64,000 nucleotides of DNA from AC-32 sp036265535 (GCA_036265535.1 DATAOV010000040.1:1-64000), one strand, 5' to 3'; counted from the stretch's first letter, positions 25,090 to 33,797 are shown. A program made the numbers and translations. The notes: generated from the letters alone by a model not told the origin.

Positions 25090-25952
25090 TGGAGCTCAGC
25101 GCGAAGAACACCGCGATCGTGGTCGACTCGACCGCCGACTTCCCGGAGGCACCCCAGCGCTTCGCCGGCTGGCGCGTTGTGCCGCTGTACGTGCGCTTCG
25201 GCGACGAGAGCTACAAGGATTACGTCGAGCTCGGCCCGGACGAGTTCTATGCCCGCCTCCGCGCGGCCGCGCAGACGCCCTCGACCTCGCAGCCGACGCC
25301 CGGCGACTTCCTCGTCGTCTACGAGGAGCTCGAGGGATTCGAGCGGATCCTGTCGCTGCACATCGCCGGGAAGCTCTCCGGCACCATCGAGAGCGCGCGG
25401 GCCGCGGTGCGGCAGCTGGGCGAGGACCGGATCCGGGTCCTGGACTCCCAGAGCGCGTCGGCCGCGATCGCGATGCTCGGCCTGGCGGTCCAGCGCAGGC
25501 TCGAGGGCGGCACGAGCGACGAGGAGGTGGACGCGCTCGTCGAGCGCTACAGGCGCGAGGCGGGACTGCTCTTCACCGTCGACACGCTCGAGTACCTCGC
25601 CCGCGGAGGGCGGATCGGGCGGGCGCGGGCCTGGGCGGGCGAGCTGCTCAACATCAAGCCGATTCTGACCATCAAGGAGGGCGAGGTCGTGCCGGTCAAG
25701 CGGGTGCGCGGGAACCGCAAGGCCTTCCTCGAGTTCGAGTCGGCCTTCACCGGCTCGACCCGCGACACGCCGACGCTGCGGGTCGGGATCGCGCATGCGG
25801 ACGCGCCCGAGCGGGCGGAGGCACTCGTAGAGATGGTGCGGCGCACCCGGCCGGCGGCGCAGCTCGAGCTGGTCACGAAGCTCGGCCCCGTGGTCGGCGC
25901 TCACGCCGGGCCGGGAACGATCGGCTTCTTCTGGTTCGACGACGCGGGCTAG
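25089..25952 (+). CDS. fakB: DegV-family fatty-acid-binding protein (FakB)
   Basis: A 287-residue DegV protein. The N-terminal domain starts AIVVDSTADFPEAP and includes TSQPTPGDFL, the loop that binds the carboxylate of the fatty acid, then LHIAGKLSGTIESA. The C-terminal part has GRIGRARAWAG and a final GAHAGPGTIGFFW. FakB presents fatty acid to FakA, encoded upstream. ATG 25089 is chosen because it overlaps the receiver gene stop and gives a family-like N-terminus. Its stop is shared with the convergent reductase gene through CTAG. Confidence 0.9.
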   Translation: MELSAKNTAIVVDSTADFPEAPQRFAGWRVVPLYVRFGDESYKDYVELGPDEFYARLRAAAQTPSTSQPTPGDFLVVYEELEGFERILSLHIAGKLSGTIESARAAVRQLGEDRIRVLDSQSASAAIAMLGLAVQRRLEGGTSDEEVDALVERYRREAGLLFTVDTLEYLARGGRIGRARAWAGELLNIKPILTIKEGEVVPVKRVRGNRKAFLEFESAFTGSTRDTPTLRVGIAHADAPERAEALVEMVRRTRPAAQLELVTKLGPVVGAHAGPGTIGFFWFDDAG

Positions 25953-27127
25953 GCGGCGAGCGCCGTCCGCTCCGTGAGCGCGTCCGCGAGCTCTGCGCGC
26001 AGCCGGCCGACCTCGGCAGAGCGGTTCACCGCGAGCGCCGCCAGCGGCTGCCCCTGGCCGTCGAGGTAGCGGGCGACGAACGAGCCCGGTTCGCCGTCGA
26101 GCTCGACGGCTGCCCAGGACTCGGTATGGCCGACGTACTGCAGTCGCAACCCGAACTGGTCCGACCAGAAGTAGGGCAGCGCCTCGAACGGCCGCTCCTC
26201 GCCCAGAACGGCGTGCGCGACCGCCGCACCCTGGCCGGCTGCGCTCGTCCAGTGCTCGACTCGCAGGGCGCGACCGAGCCGAGGATGCCAGGAGCAGGCG
26301 ACGTCTCCCGCGGCGTAGACGCCGGGGATCCCGGTGCGCCCGCAGGCGTCGGTCGCGATGCCGGCCGGCCCGAACGCCGCCAGCCTCTCGACCTCGGGGC
26401 GTACACCGACGGCGACGACGACCACGTCGGCCGCGATCTCGGATTCGTCCGCGAGGACGAGCGCGCGCGGCCGGCCGTCGGAGGCCCGCTCGAGACGCTC
26501 CACGCCCACGCCGAGCTGCAGGTCGACGCGGTTCTCGCGGTAACGCGAGGCGAGCTGCGTTCCGACCTCGGTGCCGAGCACGCGTTCCAGCGGCGTCGTC
26601 GTCATGTCGACGAGCGTGACCGACGCGCCGAGCGAGAGCGCCGTGGACGCGACCTCCGTCCCGACGAAGCCGGCGCCTACGATCGCGAGGCGGACGCCTG
26701 CCCCGAGCTCCGCTCGCAGCCCGGCGGCATCGGCGAGCGTCCTCAGCGTGTGCACACCCGGGCCGGTCCAGCCGGGGAGCATCTGCGGGCGCGATCCGGT
26801 TGCCAGCACGAGCGCGTCCCAGCCGAGCACCTGGCCGGTGTCGGTCTGTGCGGTGTGGGCGCCGAGGTCGACTGCGGTGACGCGCCGGCCGAGCAGGAGC
26901 TCGATGCCGTTCTCCGGCCAGAAGGAGCGCGGCCGCAACTCGACGGCGGAAGCGTCCTTGTCGCCGGCGAGGTGCTCCTTCGAGAGGGCGGGCCGCTCGT
27001 ACGGAGGGACCGGCTCGGCCCCGGCGAGCACGACCTCGCCGTCGAAGCCGCCGGCGCGGAGCGTCTCCGCGCAGCGGGCTCCGGCGAGCCCCGCGCCGAC
27101 GATCAGGACACAGCGCGGCGAGATCAT
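25949..27127 (-). CDS. FAD-dependent NAD(P)H:ferredoxin oxidoreductase
   Basis: A 392-residue flavoprotein of the ferredoxin/rubredoxin reductase type. It has an FAD-binding VLIVGAGLAGARCAETL at the N-terminus, PALSKEHL, a second dinucleotide motif LAIVGAGFVGTEVASTA, and GIPGVYAAGDVA for the FAD ribityl contact. The C-terminal domain resembles that of P450-type ferredoxin reductases. ATG 27127 overlaps the stop of the ferredoxin gene (ATGA), so the two partners are coupled; it should pass electrons from NAD(P)H to that ferredoxin. It is the last gene of the six-gene redox operon. Confidence 0.9.
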   Translation of the reverse strand: MISPRCVLIVGAGLAGARCAETLRAGGFDGEVVLAGAEPVPPYERPALSKEHLAGDKDASAVELRPRSFWPENGIELLLGRRVTAVDLGAHTAQTDTGQVLGWDALVLATGSRPQMLPGWTGPGVHTLRTLADAAGLRAELGAGVRLAIVGAGFVGTEVASTALSLGASVTLVDMTTTPLERVLGTEVGTQLASRYRENRVDLQLGVGVERLERASDGRPRALVLADESEIAADVVVVAVGVRPEVERLAAFGPAGIATDACGRTGIPGVYAAGDVACSWHPRLGRALRVEHWTSAAGQGAAVAHAVLGEERPFEALPYFWSDQFGLRLQYVGHTESWAAVELDGEPGSFVARYLDGQGQPLAALAVNRSAEVGRLRAELADALTERTALAA

Positions 27128-27330
27128 GCCGCCTCCTCGACGGCCTCGACGGTGATCGCCGCCATCGGGCAGGAGCCGACGGCGTCTAGGACGGCCGGGT
27201 CGTCCGTCTCGCCGACGAGGACGGTGGCGATCCCGTCGGCTCCAACTTCGAAGGCCTGCGGAGCGAGCTCCGCGCACGAGCCGAAGCCGCTGCAGAGCGT
27301 GCGGTCGATGTGAATGCGAAACGTGCTCAT
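27124..27330 (-). CDS. Small 3Fe-4S ferredoxin
   Basis: A 68-residue acidic ferredoxin. The cluster ligands are Cys13 and Cys19 in LCSGFGSC and a third Cys followed by Pro in GSCPMAAI; a residue other than Cys at the fourth position indicates a 3Fe-4S cluster, as in ferredoxins that serve cytochromes P450. No P450 gene is nearby. It overlaps the reductase gene downstream and the membrane cytochrome gene upstream by 4 bp each, so the likely path is reductase to ferredoxin to membrane haem protein. That path is an inference from the operon. Confidence 0.9.
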   Translation of the reverse strand: MSTFRIHIDRTLCSGFGSCAELAPQAFEVGADGIATVLVGETDDPAVLDAVGSCPMAAITVEAVEEAA

Positions 27331-27926
27331 CGTTGGGAACCTCCAGGTTGAGTGGTCTGTATTGCGGGCTTGGCGGTGACGCGGGGCGCCGGACGTGGAG
27401 CCGGGGCGGAGGTCAGAGCGCGCCAGGCCGTGGCTGAAGCGACGGCGCCGACGGCTCCGACGTAGAGCCAGAGCGCCCAGGGGCGGCTCGAGTCCGTCCC
27501 GGCGGCCAGGCCGTGGATCGTGGCCGCGGCGAAGATCCCGTAGGTGACCCAGTGCAGGCGGCGCCAGTTGCGCGCGCCGATGTGCCGGCGCAGCGCAAAC
27601 GAGGCGTAGACGACGACCATCAGCTCGGCCGCCAGGACGCCGAGCGCGGTCCAGAGCGGCCGGTACGGCGCCAGCCCCGGTACGACGAGCGCCGCCGGCG
27701 AGATCTTCACCGTCGAGTCGAGCACGAGCGCGAGCCCGTGGAGCGCGATCGCGCCGAGGCCGAGCAGGGCTAGAAAGCGGTGCAGGTCGATGACCGTGGG
27801 CTGGCGGACGGCCTTGCCAAACGGCTTCGACTTCACGGTCAGGCCGGCGAGGACGGAGAGCGTCAGGAGCACGTAGGCGGTCAGACCCGCCGCGCGCGCC
27901 AGGATCCAGAACGTCGGATCCCTCAC
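27327..27926 (-). CDS. Ferric-reductase-like haem-b membrane protein
   Basis: A 199-residue integral membrane protein with about five to six hydrophobic helices. Two His pairs lie on two helices, spaced 13-14 residues, in LHRFLALLGLGAIALHG and LHWVTYGIFAAATIHG; this is the bis-haem b pattern of ferric reductases, YedZ/MsrQ and NADPH oxidases. The start is GTG 27926 after a GGGGGA ribosome site. The C-terminal 30 residues are Pro/Ala/Thr rich. It should carry electrons across the membrane; the outside acceptor is unknown. Confidence 0.88.
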   Translation of the reverse strand: MRDPTFWILARAAGLTAYVLLTLSVLAGLTVKSKPFGKAVRQPTVIDLHRFLALLGLGAIALHGLALVLDSTVKISPAALVVPGLAPYRPLWTALGVLAAELMVVVYASFALRRHIGARNWRRLHWVTYGIFAAATIHGLAAGTDSSRPWALWLYVGAVGAVASATAWRALTSAPAPRPAPRVTAKPAIQTTQPGGSQR

Positions 27927-28798
27927 GACAATCCCCCCGCGACGACGGTGCGCTCGTCCTCCGTGACGAGGACGCACGGGACTCCCGCGGCCTCCGCCTC
28001 GACGACGGCGTCGTGCTCGCCCGCGAGGAAGAGGGCCTTCGCGAGGGTCTCTGCCTCGACCGCGGTTCGAGCGACGACGGTGGCTCGCAGGAGGTCGCCC
28101 ACGGCCGGACGGCCGGTCGCCGGGTCGATCAGATGGTGTTGCTCGACGCCGTTGCGGCGCCAGCGGCGGCGGTCCCGCCCGGAGGTCGCCACGGCACCGT
28201 CGCCGAGCGCGAGCGTCATCGTCACGGCGGGGGTCTCGACGCCGATTCGCCAGCCGAGCGAGTCGGGCCGGCCGACGGCAGCGATGTCGCCGCCCGCGTC
28301 GACGAGCGCGGGGCCGGCCTCGGAGAGGATGGCAGCCGCGCGGTCGGCCGCGTAGCCCTTGCCGATCCCGCCCAGGTCGAGGCGGACACCGGGCTCGAGC
28401 TCGATGCGGCCGCGCGCTCGGTCGACGGTGACGCCCCCTCCGCAGCGGGCCGGGAGCGTGGCCGCTGTGCGGCCGTTCGGCGCGACCTCTTCGAAGGTGC
28501 GGTCGTAGCCGGCCTGCACGAGCGCGTCGTGCACCGTCGGATCGAAGCGCCCCGAGGTCCGCTCCCGCGCCTCCACCGCGAGCTCGACGACGGCGAGCAG
28601 GTCCTCGCCGGCGGCGAGCCGTCCCGCGGCGTTCAACCGCGAGAGCTCGGACTCGGGCCGGAAGCGCGAGAGGAGCGCTTCCAGCCGCTCGAACTCGCGC
28701 TCGGCGCCGTCGAAGACCTCCTTCGAGCCGCCTTCCGGCTCTCGGGCGAGAAACAGCTCGACCGTCGTGCCCATCGCGCGGAATTTCCGGCGCTGCAT
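27923..28798 (-). CDS. apbE: FAD:protein FMN transferase (ApbE family)
   Basis: Covalently attaches FMN to Thr or Ser of target proteins. The 291-residue protein starts MQRRKFRAMGTTVEL and has FDPTVHDALVQAGYD, LDLGGIGKGYAADRA, DAGGDIAAVG and HLIDPATGRPA, the main family motifs. No signal peptide is evident at the chosen ATG 28798. No protein with a flavinylation motif (S/T-G-A-T type) is encoded in this operon, so its target must be elsewhere or of a new type. Start and stop overlap both neighbours. Confidence 0.92.
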   Translation of the reverse strand: MQRRKFRAMGTTVELFLAREPEGGSKEVFDGAEREFERLEALLSRFRPESELSRLNAAGRLAAGEDLLAVVELAVEARERTSGRFDPTVHDALVQAGYDRTFEEVAPNGRTAATLPARCGGGVTVDRARGRIELEPGVRLDLGGIGKGYAADRAAAILSEAGPALVDAGGDIAAVGRPDSLGWRIGVETPAVTMTLALGDGAVATSGRDRRRWRRNGVEQHHLIDPATGRPAVGDLLRATVVARTAVEAETLAKALFLAGEHDAVVEAEAAGVPCVLVTEDERTVVAGGLS

Positions 28799-29154
28799 CA
28801 CGACGTCCTCGTGACCGTGAGCGGGGGCAGGGTGACCACCTGGACCGACGGCGCCGAGGAGGTCGCGAGCGAGGCGGCGGCCTGCTGCTGGCGGCGCTGC
28901 GCGGTTGCGATCTGGCGCTGCCGGGCAGCGAGCGCCACGCGATAGTGGTGCCATCGTCCGGCGACGACGCGGCGAACGACGACCGCCTCCTGGCGCAGCC
29001 GCTGCTCGCGGGCGTGAATCGCGGCCACGCGCGGGTCCGCGGTCGCGCTCCGGCTTCCGCTCGACCAGGGGTGCGATGCGATTGCCGCCCAGGTCAGGAA
29101 GAGGACAAGCAGCGACGCCGCGAGGGCGTACAGCCGTACGACGTGGTTAGTCAT
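28798..29154 (-). CDS. Small membrane-anchored helical protein of the redox operon
   Basis: A 118-residue protein of no named family. An N-terminal membrane helix (about residues 7-27, LYALAASLLVLFLTWAAI) is followed by a basic helical stretch DPRVAAIHAREQRLRQEA...GRWHHYRVALAARQRQIA and a Ser/Thr-rich tail. The orientation predicts an exported C-terminal part. His residues in RWHHYR could bind a metal or haem, but this is speculation. ATG 29154 is chosen; the gene overlaps the previous one by 8 bp and apbE by 4 bp. Confidence 0.75.
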   Translation of the reverse strand: MTNHVVRLYALAASLLVLFLTWAAIASHPWSSGSRSATADPRVAAIHAREQRLRQEAVVVRRVVAGRWHHYRVALAARQRQIATAQRRQQQAAASLATSSAPSVQVVTLPPLTVTRTS

Positions 29155-29515
29155 CGCGTCCCTCGCTCTCGTGCTCCGCTGCTCCGTCGTCACCATGGCT
29201 GCGGTGCGTGGTCACGACGATGGGAGCAGGACGAACGTACTGGATCCGCGGTGGAGCAGCTACGGCCGGGCCGTTTCCGGTGGAGGCGTACGACGGGACG
29301 CGCGGCAATTTCGGCGGGCGACGGCTCAGCGCCTTGTGGAGCGAAGCCTGGACTCGGTCGAGCGCCCGGCTCCGCTGCGCGAGCGAGCCGGAGGACACGT
29401 TCGCGGTCGTCGCCGAAGGCTGCGCGGCCCGGGTCGTGTGGACGGCCGCGAGCGTTCCGACCGCGACGGCGAGGCCGAGCAGCAGGGAAATGAGGAGAAC
29501 GTGTTTGCGGGCCAT
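29147..29515 (-). CDS. Small membrane-anchored protein, first gene of the redox operon
   Basis: A 122-residue protein of no recognised family. It begins MARKHVLLISLLLGLAVAVG, a signal-anchor, followed by a short helical region (QRSRALDRVQASLHKAL) and a Pro-rich tail ending in THRSHGDDGAAEHE. It has a good ribosome site (GGAGG 6 nt before the ATG), unlike many genes here. It leads the operon, so it may be the extracytoplasmic partner of the haem membrane protein. No haem-binding CxxCH and no flavinylation motif is present. Confidence 0.75.
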   Translation of the reverse strand: MARKHVLLISLLLGLAVAVGTLAAVHTTRAAQPSATTANVSSGSLAQRSRALDRVQASLHKALSRRPPKLPRVPSYASTGNGPAVAAPPRIQYVRPAPIVVTTHRSHGDDGAAEHESEGRDD

Positions 29516-29544
29516 GATTCCTCCATTGATTCGATCTGGGAACC

Positions 29545-29550
29545 ACGGTA
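29545..29550 (-). promoter_or_regulatory. -10 box of the redox operon
   Basis: Reads TACCGT on the minus strand. The predicted transcription start near 29538 leaves a leader of about 23 nt containing the GGAGG ribosome site. Confidence 0.35.
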
Positions 29551-29583
29551 GGCGCAGGCCGGGAAAGGCCCGGCCAACGCTTG

Positions 29584-29612
29584 GTAAAGGTTGGAAAGGT
29601 CGCCGTTAAGGT
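29584..29612 (-). promoter_or_regulatory. Direct repeats upstream of the redox operon, possible regulator site
   Basis: Plus-strand GTAAAGGT, GAAAGGT and TTAAGGT occur in a row (AAAGGT at 29586 and 29595, TAAGGT at 29607). They lie about 70 bp upstream of the first gene, just upstream of the predicted -35. The segment GGTAAAG-n-TTGG-n-AAAGG resembles the repeats upstream of the two-component operon at 37715-37744, but the spacing here is 9 and 12 bp rather than 11. Confidence 0.35.
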
Positions 29613-29652
29613 TCGAAGTAGGGCGGGCTGCGGCGGTATCTCCGGCCGTTCC

Positions 29653-29658
29653 TATACT
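29653..29658 (+). promoter_or_regulatory. -10 box upstream of recG
   Basis: TATACT gives a predicted transcription start near 29665, about 100 bp before the chosen recG start. A small GC hairpin (CCGGCG/CGCCGG around GCTTT) lies in the leader. The rest of the 250-bp gap holds the divergent redox-operon promoter. Confidence 0.4.
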
Positions 29659-29766
29659 CGTCACGCCCTGAGAGCACGGCGATCAGCGACCCTGCCGGCG
29701 GCTTTCGCCGGGCTGGACCGGCCAGACACGTGGCCTCCGCCGCGTCTCCGGCCGCGCTCAGAGGCC

Positions 29767-31740
29767 TTGGAGCGACCGCTGAGCTCGCTCGCAGGGGTGG
29801 GGCCGGCGTTGACCGAAAAGCTCGCCAAGCTCGGCCTGCGCACGATCCGCGACCTGCTCGAGCACCGGCCGCACCGCTACGAGCAGGCGGTGCCGGAGCG
29901 GCCGATCGCCGACCTGCTGGCGGGGGAGGAGGCGGCTATCGCCGGCGAGGTCGTCCGCGTCTCGGTGCGGCGGCCCTCGCGCCGACTGGCGATCGTCCAG
30001 GCCCGGGTCGCCGACGGCAGCGACGAGATCACCGCGGTCTGGTTCAACCAGGCCTGGCTGGTCGAGAAGCTGCGGCCGGGCACGCGGGTGCGGCTGCGCG
30101 GGCAGCTGAAGCGAAACGAGTTCGCCGTCCGCTCCTACGACCTGAACGGCGTCTCCGCGACAGCGGACTTCGCGCCCGTCTACCCCGCCAGCGAGGAGGT
30201 TCCGCCCAAGCGGCTGCGAGCCCTCGTGGAGCGGGCCCTCCCGCATGTGCGCGACTTCCCCGACGCGCTGCCGGCGCCGCTGAAGGTGAGCGAGCGGCTG
30301 CCGCTGCACGCCGACGCGCTCGTCGCCTTACACCAGCCGCGCTCGGAGGACGAGGCCGAGCGGGGCCGGCGGCGGCTCGCCTTCGACGAGCTGCTCGTGC
30401 TTCAGGTCGGGCTTGCCCGCGCCCGCTCCGGGCGCGAGGCCGCGGTCGCGACCGGGCTGGGCGAGCCGGGCGACCTGACGGCGCGCTATCGAGCGCTGCT
30501 GCCGTTCGCGCTGACGAAGGATCAGGAGCAGGCGATCGCGGAGATCGACGCCGACCTGGCTCGCACCGCTCCGATGCAGCGGCTCCTCCAGGGCGACGTC
30601 GGCTCCGGCAAGACCGTCGTGGCGCTGTACGCGCTCCTGCGCGCGGTCGAGGCGGGGCGGCGAGGTGCGCTCATGGCGCCTACGGAAACCCTTGCTGAGC
30701 AGCACTTTCTGACGATCGAGCCGCTGTGCGAGCAACTCGGCGTACGGGTCGCGCTGCTCACCGGATCGGTCAAGTCGGACGTCGAGGAGGCCCGGATCGT
30801 GGTCGGCACCCACGCGCTGATCCAGGAAGGGGTCGAGCTCGAGGAGCTCGCCCTCGCCGTCGTCGACGAACAGCATCGATTCGGCGTCGAACAGCGCCGG
30901 GCCCTGACCGAGGGCCGCGCGCCGCACGTCCTGCACATGACGGCGACGCCGATCCCGCGCACGCTGGCGCTGACCGTCTACGGCGACCTGCACGTGACCG
31001 AGATCGCAAAGCCGCCCGCGAGCCGCAAGCCGATCGTCACCTCCTGGGTGACCGCCGAGCGGAGCTCGGAGGCGTACACGCGGCTGCGCAAGCACCTCGA
31101 CGCGGGGCGCCAGGCCTACGTGGTCTGCCCGTTGATCGAGGAGTCCGAGACCTCCCAGGCACGCGCGGCAGAGGGTGAGGCCGAGCGGCTGCGCCGCGTG
31201 GAGCTGAAGGGCTACCGGGTCGGGCTGTTGCACGGCCGGCTGCGCCCGGCGGAGCGGCGTGAGCTGATGGGACGCTTCAAGGCGGGCGAGCTCGACGTTC
31301 TGGTCGCGACGACCGTGATCGAGGTCGGCGTCGACGTCCCGAACGCGACCATAATGATCGTGCAGGAGGCCGATCGCTTCGGGCTGGCCCAACTGCACCA
31401 GCTCCGAGGCCGTGTAGGGAGGGGCGGCGAGCAGTCCTACTGCCTGCTCATCTCGCGGCAGCGCGAGGAGCTGACCGACAATGCCCAGGAGCGTCTGCAG
31501 GCGCTCGTCGACTCGGGGGACGGGTTCGAGCTCGCGGAGAAGGATCTCGAGCTGCGTGGCGAGGGCCAGCTGATGGGAACGCGGCAGGCCGGGCTGTCGG
31601 AGTTCCGCTTCACGAGGCTGCGGGCAGACCGGCCGCTCCTAGAGCGGGCCAGGGCAGCCGCCGAGGGCCTCGTCGACTACGAGGGCCCGCTTGCCGACGA
31701 GGTTAAGCGAATGTTCGGCGAGCGCGACCTCGCCGCCTGA
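29767..31740 (+). CDS. recG: ATP-dependent DNA helicase RecG
   Basis: Remodels stalled forks and branched recombination intermediates. The 657-residue protein has an N-terminal wedge/OB domain (LSSLAGVGPALTEKLAKLG, VWFNQAWLVEKLRPG), then helicase lobes with GDVGSGKTVV at about 275, VVDEQHRFGV (DEQH) at about 367, HMTATPIPRTL, and the C-terminal QLRGRVGRGGEQSYC. TTG 29767 fits the family start (LERPLSSLAGVG). A CTG at 29668, in frame and three nt after the predicted transcription start, would add 33 residues, so the start is unsettled. recG-rsmD-coaD is the conserved order. Confidence 0.93.
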   Translation: MERPLSSLAGVGPALTEKLAKLGLRTIRDLLEHRPHRYEQAVPERPIADLLAGEEAAIAGEVVRVSVRRPSRRLAIVQARVADGSDEITAVWFNQAWLVEKLRPGTRVRLRGQLKRNEFAVRSYDLNGVSATADFAPVYPASEEVPPKRLRALVERALPHVRDFPDALPAPLKVSERLPLHADALVALHQPRSEDEAERGRRRLAFDELLVLQVGLARARSGREAAVATGLGEPGDLTARYRALLPFALTKDQEQAIAEIDADLARTAPMQRLLQGDVGSGKTVVALYALLRAVEAGRRGALMAPTETLAEQHFLTIEPLCEQLGVRVALLTGSVKSDVEEARIVVGTHALIQEGVELEELALAVVDEQHRFGVEQRRALTEGRAPHVLHMTATPIPRTLALTVYGDLHVTEIAKPPASRKPIVTSWVTAERSSEAYTRLRKHLDAGRQAYVVCPLIEESETSQARAAEGEAERLRRVELKGYRVGLLHGRLRPAERRELMGRFKAGELDVLVATTVIEVGVDVPNATIMIVQEADRFGLAQLHQLRGRVGRGGEQSYCLLISRQREELTDNAQERLQALVDSGDGFELAEKDLELRGEGQLMGTRQAGLSEFRFTRLRADRPLLERARAAAEGLVDYEGPLADEVKRMFGERDLAA

Positions 31741-31743
31741 CGG

Positions 31744-32288
31744 ATGCGGATCATCGCGGGCTCGCACAGGGGCGCACGCATCTTCGCGCCGAAAGGCACC
31801 GACACCCGTCCGACCGGCGACCGTGTCCGAGAGGCAGCCTTCAACCTGCTCGGGCCGGGCGCGGTCGAGGGCGCGACCGTGCTCGACCTCTTCGCGGGCT
31901 CGGGCGCGATGGGCCTCGAGGCGCTTTCGCGCGGCGCCGAGCGCGCGACCTTCGTCGAGTCAGACCGCGACGCCTGTCGCACCATCAACCGCAACCTGGA
32001 CAAGCTCGGTCTCGAGGGTGCAACCGTCCTCTGCCAGGACGCTCTCACTGCGCTCCGGGCCGACGCCCGCGCGGGTAGGCGCTACGATCTCGTGCTGGTT
32101 GACCCGCCCTACCGGAGGTTTTCTTCCCTGCAAAACGCCCTGATTCAGTACCTGCCCGAGATCCTGGGGCGAGGTGGACTGCTCCTCGTCGAGACCGCAG
32201 CGGATGAGGAACCCGAGCTGCCGCTGGCCAAGCGAACAAGCCGCCGCTACGGCTCGGCGCGCCTCACGCTCTTCGAGCACGAGCTCTC

Positions 32289-32292
<4 letters not shown>
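31744..32292 (+). CDS. rsmD: 16S rRNA (guanine-966-N2)-methyltransferase
   Basis: Methylates G966 of 16S rRNA. The 182-residue protein starts MRIIAGSHRGARI and contains TRPTGDRVREAAFNLL, the SAM-binding VLDLFAGSGAMGLEALSRGA and the catalytic DPPY in LVDPPYRRF. All are signature elements. It begins 4 bp after recG and its stop overlaps the coaD GTG. Confidence 0.96.
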
Positions 32293-32800
<508 letters not shown>

Positions 32801-32804
<4 letters not shown>

Positions 32805-33142
32805 CCGACACCGACAAACTCGAGACGCTGCTGGGCGCCGGGGGCGAGGTGCGCCTCTCCCACCGCGAGGCGCAGGACGTGCTCCAGAAGCTACGCGCCC
32901 GCGGGGCGGCGAGCGATTCGGCGAACCGGCTCGAGGCCCAGCTGGCGCACTCCGACGAGGTCGTGCTCGAGCCGACCGAGGCACAGTCGCTTCTCGAGGA
33001 GCTCCACGCCAGCGGCCGGCGCTGGGTCTTCGGCACCGACGCGCCCCGAGAGCGCGCCGCTCCGCGGACGCGTGAGCCCGAGCGGCGGCCCGAGCCGGAA
33101 CCCGAGCGTCCCGGCCCGTTTCGCAGGCTCTGGCGGCGCTAG
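32801..33142 (+). CDS. Hypothetical protein with internal duplication, coupled to coaD
   Basis: A 113-residue protein with no recognised family. Two similar segments follow each other: VRLSHREAQDVLQKLRARG (about 17-35) and VVLEPTEAQSLLEELHASG (about 53-71), each a strand-turn-helix with a shared EAQ-x-L-x-x-L core. The C-terminal 35 residues are rich in Arg, Pro and Glu and look disordered. The ATG overlaps the coaD stop, so it is probably translated with coaD. Confidence 0.7.
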
Positions 33143-33159
33143 CAGCCGATACGCGCCTG

Positions 33160-33165
33160 TAAACT
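33160..33165 (+). promoter_or_regulatory. -10 box of the DivIVA-like gene
   Basis: TAAACT ends 11 nt before the ATG at 33176, leaving a leader of about 4 nt. Confidence 0.4.
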
Positions 33166-33175
33166 TCGGAAACCC

Positions 33176-33688
33176 ATGGACGTACTGGTTCTGATCGACA
33201 AGCTCGACGACCTCGTGCACAACGCGAAGGCCGTTCCGCTTACCGACCAGGTGCGCATCGACCGCGAGGAGATCTACGACATCCTCGACCAGATGCGGGC
33301 GACGATCCCCGAGGAGATCAAGCAGGCGCGCTGGATCGTGAAGGAGCGCCAGGAGATGCTCGCCGAGGCCAAGCGCGAGTGCGACCGTATTCTCGGCGAG
33401 GCGCGTGAGCAGGCCGTGCGCGAGGCCTCCCAGACCGAGATCGTCAAGCTCGCCGAGCGCCAGGCCGGGGACATCGTCGACGACGCGCGGCGGCAGGCGC
33501 GAGAGACACGGCTCGAGATGGAGGACTGGGCCGACTCGATCCTCTCGACGCTCGAGGTCAACCTCGACAAGTTCCTGACCGCGGTCAAGCGGGGGCGCGA
33601 GCGGCTGCACGAGCGCTCTCAGGAGACGGTCGTGGCGGGGGTCACCGGCGTCGCGGTCGAGAGCTCGAACGACGACTACCCTCACTAG
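33176..33688 (+). CDS. Coiled-coil protein, DivIVA-like / ATP synthase B-like
   Basis: A 170-residue protein, helical over most of its length: VLIDKLDDLVHNAKAVPLTDQVRIDREEIYDILDQMR, a short break, then a long charged coiled coil with EARKRECDRI-like heptads (about 60-145). It has no membrane helix, so it is not a true F0 subunit. A similar gene sits between coaD and DUF177 in Streptomyces and other actinobacteria, where it is often annotated as a DivIVA-like cell-division protein. Its role is unproven. Repeat copy A follows it. Confidence 0.75.
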   Translation: MDVLVLIDKLDDLVHNAKAVPLTDQVRIDREEIYDILDQMRATIPEEIKQARWIVKERQEMLAEAKRECDRILGEAREQAVREASQTEIVKLAERQAGDIVDDARRQARETRLEMEDWADSILSTLEVNLDKFLTAVKRGRERLHERSQETVVAGVTGVAVESSNDDYPH

Positions 33689-33714
33689 GTGGTCGTGGCG
33701 GTGCGGCTCGGATC

Positions 33715-33783
33715 GACCGGTCGGTTCAGACGGACGCACAGGCAGAGCCTGCGCGTCCTAAGGACGGCGTCGCAAGCGACGCC
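33715..33783 (+). repeat. Dispersed stem-loop repeat, copy A (69 bp)
   Basis: Begins GACCGGTC, then TTCAGACGG, a 12-nt-armed stem with one mismatch and tip CAGGC-AGA-GCCTG, then GGCGTCGCAAGCGACGCC as a second stem. It matches copy B at 57 of 69 positions with no gaps. It ends 15 bp before the nitroreductase start codon. Confidence 0.88.
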
Positions 33784-33797
33784 GCGGTAGGTCAGCG

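Noticed and set aside
25004..27313. Plus-strand open frame of 769 codons across fakB and the reductase gene
   Set aside because: It passes through two genes with clear motifs in other frames and shows no domain of its own.
29516..29766. A tRNA or small RNA gene in the gap upstream of recG
   Set aside because: No cloverleaf or conserved T-arm sequence is found; the region is explained by two divergent promoters and direct repeats.
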